Origin: Bacteroidaceae bacterium | GTDB lineage: Bacteria; Bacteroidota; Bacteroidia; Bacteroidales; Bacteroidaceae | Direction: 5' to 3' | Assembly: GCA_017524545.1 (NCBI GenBank) | Contig: JAFXVN010000072.1 | Location: forward strand, 160,401 to 224,400 | DNA length: 64,000 bases | In this document: positions 63,973 through 64,000 of the stretch, piece by piece | Layout of the letters: every line of letters begins with the position of its first letter | Numbering within the stretch: position 1 is the stretch's first letter | The notes under the pieces: generated by a model | Told to the model about the DNA's origin: nothing | Databases searched by the model: none | The model's input: the letters and a program-made list of their open reading frames with translations, nothing else | Program-made: the position numbers and the translations under genes

Positions 63973-64000
63973 CGCGCCTTGGTGCTAAAGCATCCGAGAA
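63973..64000. repeat. Second copy of the repeat found inside the 35-kb gene
   Basis: Reads CGCGCCTTGGTGCTAAAGCA then TCCGAGAA and matches the complement of 35131-35158 at 27 of 28 positions. It continues past the window edge. Confidence 0.8.

Larger units (their letters stand above)
63508..64000. other. Repeat-dense intergenic region at the right window edge
   Basis: No gene seen. It holds an outer degenerate inverted repeat (ACAGATTAAACGGATTG near 63530 with CAATCCGCTAAATCTG near 63790), a nested 20-bp inverted repeat (63580-63773), small hairpins (GCCAGC/GCTGGC, AGCAC/GTGCT) and a copy at 63973-64000 of the segment found inside the gene at 35131-35158. Confidence 0.6.

Overview
The window looks like a chromosomal segment of a Bacteroidales bacterium, most likely Prevotellaceae-like. 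The evidence is the recurring Bacteroidota promoter element TAnnTTTG, Por-tail-like C-termini, a Bacteroidota-type V-ATPase operon with a DUF2764 gene, large dockerin-bearing secreted proteins, and integrase/MobV/VirE-N/DUF3987 genes typical of Bacteroidales mobile elements. No rRNA or tRNA gene was seen, so the genus is an inference.

Region A (1-5.7 kb, AT-rich, all on the minus strand) is a nuclease-rich cluster of four genes: an HNH endonuclease, a methyltransferase fused to a HIT domain, a large protein with an N-terminal restriction-endonuclease-like part and a C-terminal PIN-like part, and an AlbA_2/Schlafen-like ATP-binding protein cut by the window edge. I read it as a candidate defence or nucleic-acid-processing system.

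Region B (about 6.08-25.95 kb) is an integrated mobilizable element of about 20 kb, inserted at the 3' end of dnaK. A 15-bp core, TTACTTCACCTCCTC, with further partial matches, lies at both ends; the right copy is the dnaK stop-codon region. The integrase and excisionase-like genes lie at the right end, followed inward by helicase/primase genes, a MobV relaxase and an oriT-like inverted repeat. The cargo is an arsenic operon (arsR, two thioredoxin-like genes, a CcdA-like ArsG-type permease, acr3, arsC, ArsP-type permease), a TonB receptor and a CDF transporter flanked by a second copy of the permease. At the left end a WYL regulator is divergent from an HTH/membrane-protein/sigma-factor operon. 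The hairpin that accompanies the att core also occurs outside the left end, so a related older element may lie to the left.

Region C (25.9-56.3 kb, clearly more GC-rich) is resident chromosome. It holds dnaK, a YccF protein, a small secreted protein, an operon of a glutaminase-like glycan enzyme, GH31 and MscS, then a plus-strand secretome block: a CotH/dockerin protein, two tandem paralogous proteins of about 1690 aa with discoidin-like repeats and dockerins, a fasciclin lipoprotein and a GH29 fucosidase.

Region D (56.4-64 kb) carries V-ATPase genes E, DUF2764, A and B, with a four-helix-bundle gene embedded between inverted AATTCATAATT-type repeats. A strong terminator follows subunit B and an Omp28-like secreted protein takes the place where D/I/K subunits usually follow. 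Repeats of several families (AATTCATAATTCAC arms, CCCCTCTCC palindromes, CACGGATTACACGG inverted repeats, GTAAATAGTAAAT units) occupy intergenic spaces and in several places have been absorbed in frame into proteins.
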